DNA from: Bacillus sp. N1-1
Lineage (GTDB): Bacteria; Bacillota; Bacilli; Bacillales; Guptibacillaceae
Length of the DNA stretch: 64,000 nucleotides
Direction of reading: 5' to 3'
NCBI RefSeq assembly: GCF_009818105.1
Contig: NZ_CP046564.1
Location: 186,001 to 250,000 of the forward strand
The notes beneath the pieces were generated by a model, which worked only from the letters and a program-made list of their open reading frames with translations, was not told where the DNA came from and did not search any database. Made by a program: the position numbers and the translations under genes. Shown here piece after piece: positions 60,246 through 64,000 of this stretch. Position 1 is the stretch's first letter. The number at the start of each line of letters is the position of its first letter.

Positions 60246-60524
60246 GTGTCAGAGGCAAACAAAAAATCGATTGTTGTAACTCTCCCACAACATATTTTAA
60301 ATGAGGTGGATGGTATTATTCAACAGGAACAGCTTGATCGTAACGAGTTCATATCACAGGCCACGACAATGTATATTCGCGAACGAAAGAAGCGACAAAT
60401 TCGTGACGCCATGCGCCAGGGATACATGGAGATGGCTAAGATTAATTTGAACCTTGCAGCAGAAGCCTTTCTTGTTGAGGAGGAAGCAGAGCACACCGTG
60501 GACCGCTTAGTAAGCGGGGTGTAA
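60246..60524 (+). CDS. ndoAI: Antitoxin EndoAI (MazE-type, ribbon-helix-helix)
   Basis: EndoAI is the antitoxin that neutralises the mRNA interferase EndoA. It has 92 residues, starting at the GTG of 60246 (GGAGGTG eight bases before). The N-terminal ribbon-helix-helix starts [18 protein letters not shown] and binds its own promoter. The C-terminal [17 protein letters not shown] segment, conserved in relatives, contacts the toxin. It is co-transcribed with ndoA, four bases downstream. Confidence 0.94.
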   Translation: MSEANKKSIVVTLPQHILNEVDGIIQQEQLDRNEFISQATTMYIRERKKRQIRDAMRQGYMEMAKINLNLAAEAFLVEEEAEHTVDRLVSGV

Positions 60525-60528
60525 TGGC

Positions 60529-60879
60529 TTGATTGTCAAACGAGGTGATGTGTATTTTGCTGACCTTTCTCCTGTTGTAGGTTCTGAACAAGGTGGCGTA
60601 AGACCCGTCTTGATTATTCAGAACGACATTGGGAATCGTTTTAGTCCTACTGTCATTGTTGCTGCAATCACTGCGCAAATTCAGAAAGCAAAGCTTCCCA
60701 CACATGTCGAAATCGATGCGAAGCGCTATGGATTTGAACGTGATTCGGTTATACTGCTAGAACAAATCCGTACTATTGATAAACAGCGTCTAACTGATAA
60801 AATCACTCACCTTGATGAGGGTATGATGCAAAGGGTACAAGAAGCTTTGCAAATCAGCCTTGGACTTATTGATTTTTGA
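60529..60879 (+). CDS. ndoA: mRNA interferase EndoA (MazF-type toxin)
   Basis: EndoA cleaves single-stranded RNA at specific short sites (UACAU in B. subtilis). It has 116 residues with the MazF fold: [30 protein letters not shown], the strand VIVAAITAQ and EQIRTIDK. The basic and polar residues of the active site (R in GGVRPV, T in AAIT) are present. It uses a TTG start. It is a chromosomal housekeeping pair, in the same place as in B. subtilis, just before the rsb operon. Confidence 0.96.
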   Translation: MIVKRGDVYFADLSPVVGSEQGGVRPVLIIQNDIGNRFSPTVIVAAITAQIQKAKLPTHVEIDAKRYGFERDSVILLEQIRTIDKQRLTDKITHLDEGMMQRVQEALQISLGLIDF

Positions 60880-60901
60880 AAACGTATAATACCAAGCGAA
60901 G

Positions 60902-60926
60902 CTGCTCCTATGAGCAGTTTTTTTTA
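60902..60926 (+). terminator. Terminator after ndoA
   Basis: CTGCTC and GAGCAG arms followed by eight T residues. Confidence 0.88.
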
Positions 60927-61155
60927 TATCAATCCATTCAAACGCAAGTTAATTATGGTGAATATGGAACAGATTGGTCCCTTCTATTTCCGAACATTTA
61001 GTGTGGCCGACAGCAGGGAATTTTCTAGTTATGTCGAAAAGTGTGTTAAGATGAAAATGATGTAATGTGCTAAGACTAGGAAAGCATAATTATTGCGAGA
61101 CGTTCCTTGCAATGAGAAGATAAATGAATGTAGAAAGATCGTAGGGAGGAGCAAG

Positions 61156-61977
61156 ATGGACAAGTTAGTCATACAATTATTGAATGAAAGTCGTGAACGA
61201 ATCTACACCAGATGGATGGATGAGATGGAGAGGGTTCGTGATGAGCATCGGCTACAATCAATAACGGATACAGCCTATGAAGAAACGAACAAAGAGCTTT
61301 TTGAAATCATTTATACGCATATAGAGCAAAATGTTCATAAGCCAACAGATCGAATGACAGGGTTTGCTGAACATCTAATGAAGATTGGATGGAGACTTAG
61401 CTATATAACGCAAGGTTTGCAAAACTTCCGTCGAATTATTTTAGCAGTTCTACTAGATGCGAATCAATCTAATGAAAAAGTATACAGTATGTATGATGAA
61501 ATTGATCGTTGGATTGACCCTATCGTGAACCAGCTGATTAATGAAAGTGCAAAGAACTGGGAAAACACCGTTTCAATTCAAAAGGTTGCTCTTCAAGAAT
61601 TGTCGGCACCGCTCATTCCAGTATTTGAGAATATTAGTGTCATGCCACTGATCGGAACCATTGATACTGAGAGAGCCAAGCTGATCATGGAGAATTTGTT
61701 AACCGGTGTAATTAAACATCGATCACAAGTGGTCCTTATTGATATTACTGGAGTTCCTGTAGTCGATACAATGGTTGCTCATCATATTATACAGGCAGCT
61801 GAAGCAGTTCGTCTCGTTGGGGCGCAGTGTATTCTAGTTGGAATTAGGCCGGAGATTGCTCAAACAATCGTTAACCTGGGGATCGATCTTGGTCAATTCC
61901 CTACGAAAAGCACATTATTTAAAGGCATGAAAACTGCATTAGAAATGACAAAACGCAAAATGATTGAGATTGAGTAA
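61156..61977 (+). CDS. rsbRA: Stressosome co-antagonist RsbRA
   Basis: RsbRA is a sensor subunit of the stressosome that holds RsbT in unstressed cells. It has 273 residues from the ATG at 61156 (GGGAGGAG upstream), with a non-haem-globin-like N-terminal domain (about 1-135) and a C-terminal STAS domain. The two phosphorylated threonines of B. subtilis RsbRA, T171 and T205, are at the same positions here (TIDTERA and VVDTMVAHH). It heads rsbR-rsbS-rsbT-rsbU-rsbV. Confidence 0.96.
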   Translation: MDKLVIQLLNESRERIYTRWMDEMERVRDEHRLQSITDTAYEETNKELFEIIYTHIEQNVHKPTDRMTGFAEHLMKIGWRLSYITQGLQNFRRIILAVLLDANQSNEKVYSMYDEIDRWIDPIVNQLINESAKNWENTVSIQKVALQELSAPLIPVFENISVMPLIGTIDTERAKLIMENLLTGVIKHRSQVVLIDITGVPVVDTMVAHHIIQAAEAVRLVGAQCILVGIRPEIAQTIVNLGIDLGQFPTKSTLFKGMKTALEMTKRKMIEIE

Positions 61978-61988
61978 GGGGGAAGACA

Positions 61989-62345
61989 ATGCGAATTCCT
62001 ATATTAAAACTGAATCAATATTTACTAATTACAATTCAAGTTGATCTCGATGACAAAACAGCACTTCAATTTCAGGAGGATTTGCTCGAGAAGATTCATG
62101 AAACAGGAGCAAAAGGCGTTGTAATTGATTTAACATCTGTCGATATGATTGACTCCTTCATTGCTAAAGTTTTAGGCGATGTGGTGCGCATGTCAAATTT
62201 AATGGGGGCAAAAGTAGTGCTCACAGGAATCCAACCTGCTGTTGCTATTACGCTAATTGATTTAGGTATTATGATGAAAAACGTCCCGACTGCATTAGAT
62301 TTAGAACAGGGGTTAGAGAAATTACAACAGGAATTGGGGGGATAA
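61989..62345 (+). CDS. rsbS: Stressosome scaffold RsbS
   Basis: RsbS is a single STAS-domain protein of 118 residues that forms the stressosome core with RsbR and is phosphorylated by RsbT. The target serine is S56 in [10 protein letters not shown], equal to S59 of B. subtilis. It lies 11 bp after rsbRA and three bases before rsbT. Confidence 0.96.
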   Translation: MRIPILKLNQYLLITIQVDLDDKTALQFQEDLLEKIHETGAKGVVIDLTSVDMIDSFIAKVLGDVVRMSNLMGAKVVLTGIQPAVAITLIDLGIMMKNVPTALDLEQGLEKLQQELGG

Positions 62346-62348
62346 GTT

Positions 62349-62750
62349 ATGAATATCCAATCCTGTGTGGAAGTACGAAATGAGTGGGATATCGTGAAAG
62401 CGAGGCAGTCTGGTAGGAATATTGCTAAAGAACTTGGCTTCGGTACGGTCGATCAAGCTCGCATTACAACTGCTATTTCTGAACTCGCGCGTAACATATA
62501 CCTCTATGCTGGAAGTGGCGAAGTAGCCATTGAACGTGTAGAAAACGGTGGAAAATTTGGTCTTAAAATTGAAGCATCCGACTCGGGCCCAGGAATTAAA
62601 GACATTAGAAAAGTAATGGAAGATGGTTTTACAACCTCTGGTGGTCTTGGAGCTGGTTTACCTGGTGTTAAACGATTGATGGATGAGTTTACAATTGATT
62701 CGAAAGAGAACGAAGGTACAGTTATCACTTCTATTAAATGGCTCCGTTAA
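62349..62750 (+). CDS. rsbT: Switch kinase RsbT
   Basis: RsbT is a serine/threonine kinase of the GHKL fold that, once released from the stressosome, activates the phosphatase RsbU. It has 133 residues with the ATP-binding motifs ISELARNIYLYAGSG (N box), EASDSGPGIKDI (G1) and GGLGAGLPGVKRLMD (G2). It is closely spaced to rsbS, and rsbU follows 15 bp later. Confidence 0.96.
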   Translation: MNIQSCVEVRNEWDIVKARQSGRNIAKELGFGTVDQARITTAISELARNIYLYAGSGEVAIERVENGGKFGLKIEASDSGPGIKDIRKVMEDGFTTSGGLGAGLPGVKRLMDEFTIDSKENEGTVITSIKWLR

Positions 62751-62765
62751 GGAGGATCGAGCATA

Positions 62766-63776
62766 ATGGACGACCGAGATCTTCAATATCAAAAGTATAA
62801 AGCAATATTAGAAAACTATTTAGAAGAGCAATCTGAGCAAACCTTATATAAGGGACAGCAGTTTAGTCGGAAGATGATTGAACAAAAGATCTCCCCTGAA
62901 GAAGCAGTCAGTCTCCACGTAAGTGTTCTAGAGGAACTATTTCCTGATATTCCTGAGCCGCTTAAAAACTCGTATGATTTTTTGCTTGAAATGATGATTG
63001 GGTACGGATTTGCCTATCGAGAGCATCAAAGTCTTCGTAGTCGACAGCAGCAGTTGGAATCTGAAATTGAAATTGCTGCAAATATGCAACAAACGTTACT
63101 AGCGGGCGATAAACCGGAGGTACCGAATCTTGATATTGGTGCCATTAGTAAACCCGCCCAGAAAATGAGCGGGGATTACTATCATTTTGTTCAAGACGAA
63201 AATGATTGTGTTAGTGTAGCGATTGCAGATGTAATTGGAAAAGGTATTCCTGCTGCACTTTGTATGAGTATGATTAAGTACACAATGGATAGCGCACCAG
63301 AGCAGCGAATGCAGCCTGGAGCTGTTCTTGAGAACCTTAACCGCGTAGTGGAACAAAATGTTGATCCTAATATGTTTATTACGATGTTTTATGGATTATA
63401 TGATCCGAGGGTGCATTCATTTTATTACGCTGGAGCCGGTCATGAGCCGGGCTTTTTTTACGATGCGGAAAAGGATGAATTTGAAGAGCTCTTTACGAGA
63501 GGACTTGTTCTTGGTGTTTCAAAGAAAACATCATATCAAGAATACCAGCGAGTACTTAATGGAAATGATATGGTTATCATGCTTTCTGACGGTGTTACCG
63601 AATGCCGTTCGACCAATGGTTTTATTGAACGCGATGAAATCGTAGCGTTGATTCGTAAATATATTCACCTCTCAGCACAAGAAATTGTGGAAGAGGTTTA
63701 CCGAGAACTTGAGCGTCTGCAGGAGTTTGAACTCAGAGATGATTTCACCCTTGTTATTTTAAGACGTGAGGTTTAA
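62766..63776 (+). CDS. rsbU: PP2C-type phosphatase RsbU
   Basis: RsbU dephosphorylates RsbV, which frees sigma-B. It has 336 residues, with an N-terminal RsbT-binding four-helix region (about 1-85), a coiled linker (EIEIAANMQQTLL) and the PPM phosphatase domain with SGDYYHF, the metal-binding AIADVIGKGIPAAL and MLSDGVTE. AAGGAGG precedes the ATG. Its stop codon lies in a sigma-B-type promoter for the downstream genes. Confidence 0.96.
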   Translation: MDDRDLQYQKYKAILENYLEEQSEQTLYKGQQFSRKMIEQKISPEEAVSLHVSVLEELFPDIPEPLKNSYDFLLEMMIGYGFAYREHQSLRSRQQQLESEIEIAANMQQTLLAGDKPEVPNLDIGAISKPAQKMSGDYYHFVQDENDCVSVAIADVIGKGIPAALCMSMIKYTMDSAPEQRMQPGAVLENLNRVVEQNVDPNMFITMFYGLYDPRVHSFYYAGAGHEPGFFYDAEKDEFEELFTRGLVLGVSKKTSYQEYQRVLNGNDMVIMLSDGVTECRSTNGFIERDEIVALIRKYIHLSAQEIVEEVYRELERLQEFELRDDFTLVILRREV

Positions 63777-63797
63777 CTTCTTTCTAAAAGTGGAATA
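63771..63797 (+). promoter_or_regulatory. Candidate sigma-B promoter before rsbV
   Basis: GTTTAA (63771-63776) and GGAATA (63792-63797) are 15 bases apart, close to the GTTTAA / GGGTAT sigma-B consensus. It overlaps the end of rsbU, exactly where the autoregulated promoter of B. subtilis rsbV-rsbW-sigB lies. Confidence 0.6.
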
Positions 63798-63851
63798 AGG
63801 AATTAATGACTTTAACTAATAATTAGAAGCAACCTAACAGGGGGTAATGTT

Positions 63852-64000
63852 ATGAATTTACAGATCAAACAAGAAGATCATGAGAATACACATCATTTAC
63901 ATATAGGTGGAGAGATTGACGCTTACACGGCGCCACAGTTAAGAGAGGCTTTACTTCCGCTAACTGGAAAAGAAGGTCATGAGACGCTCGTTCATCTTGG
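63852..64000 (+). CDS. rsbV: Anti-anti-sigma factor RsbV, 3' end cut off by the window
   Basis: The first 49 codons of an STAS-domain protein begin at the ATG of 63852 after GGGGG. They read MNLQIKQEDHENTHHL and continue GGEIDAYTAPQLREALLPL, the typical RsbV opening. RsbV, when not phosphorylated, binds RsbW and frees sigma-B. rsbW and sigB are expected beyond the window. Confidence 0.92.
   Translation, partial: MNLQIKQEDHENTHHLHIGGEIDAYTAPQLREALLPLTGKEGHETLVHL

Noticed and set aside
60246..60879. ndoAI-ndoA as a mobile toxin-antitoxin system.
   Set aside because: It lies between alr and rsbR exactly as in B. subtilis, so it is a conserved chromosomal locus.

Overview
The window comes from a low-GC Gram-positive endospore-former-type bacterium of the Bacillaceae. 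The main evidence is the right-hand third, where ydbS-ydbT, a rhomboid protease (ydcA), acpS, ydcC, alr, ndoAI, ndoA and rsbR-rsbS-rsbT-rsbU-rsbV follow each other in nearly the Bacillus subtilis order. AGGAGG-type ribosome binding sites, frequent GTG/TTG starts and hairpin-plus-T terminators agree with this. I cannot name the species. No tRNA, rRNA or CRISPR array was seen.

1-12718 is an accessory island. It holds the end of a type I restriction system (hsdS, hsdR and an unknown gene), a Tn7-type transposition operon (tnsA, tnsB, tnsC, tniQ/tnsD) and a PIN-toxin pair. A Tn7-like end sits at 12592-12718, with three TnsB-site-like repeats and a TGT/ACA terminus. The junction cuts the stem of an intrinsic terminator, as Tn7 does behind glmS. 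The other end is not in the window, so the restriction genes are probably cargo on the tnsA side.

12719-31399 is chromosomal: a LysE exporter, a YqcI/YcgG protein, an amino-acid permease, an arginine deiminase/DDAH-fold hydrolase, the copper module csoR-copA-copZ with its operator, a ZIP transporter, a Zn/Cd-type P-ATPase behind an ArsR-type operator, and the mannitol operon mtlA-mtlR-mtlF-mtlD. The mannitol permease carries two tandem IIB domains. YisL, a thioesterase, an arylamine N-acetyltransferase and a polysaccharide deacetylase-like protein follow.

31400-49685 holds bioY behind a BirA operator, a DoxX protein, and an iron-regulated spot with two Fur boxes, a 55-residue membrane peptide and a C-rich small RNA resembling FsrA. 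Then come a lipoprotein, an M24 peptidase, a disulfide-bond pair, mscL (apparently with an ATC start), two nucleotidyltransferase-fold proteins around csaA, a dienoyl-CoA-reductase-type flavoenzyme, DegV, the UV endonuclease UvsE, a TetR/quinone-oxidoreductase pair and an O-methyltransferase.

49686-64000 starts with an unknown gene, then ydbST and an IsdG-type haem monooxygenase. Next is an overlapping three-gene unit that I consider the most interesting item: a small helical protein, a stand-alone B12-binding protein carrying the Wx9EH signature of CarH-type photoreceptors, and a PAS-like/STAS protein. It may be a light-sensing input to the partner-switching (sigma-B) network, whose stressosome genes begin about 6.4 kb downstream. 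The window ends inside rsbV, just after a sigma-B-like promoter.
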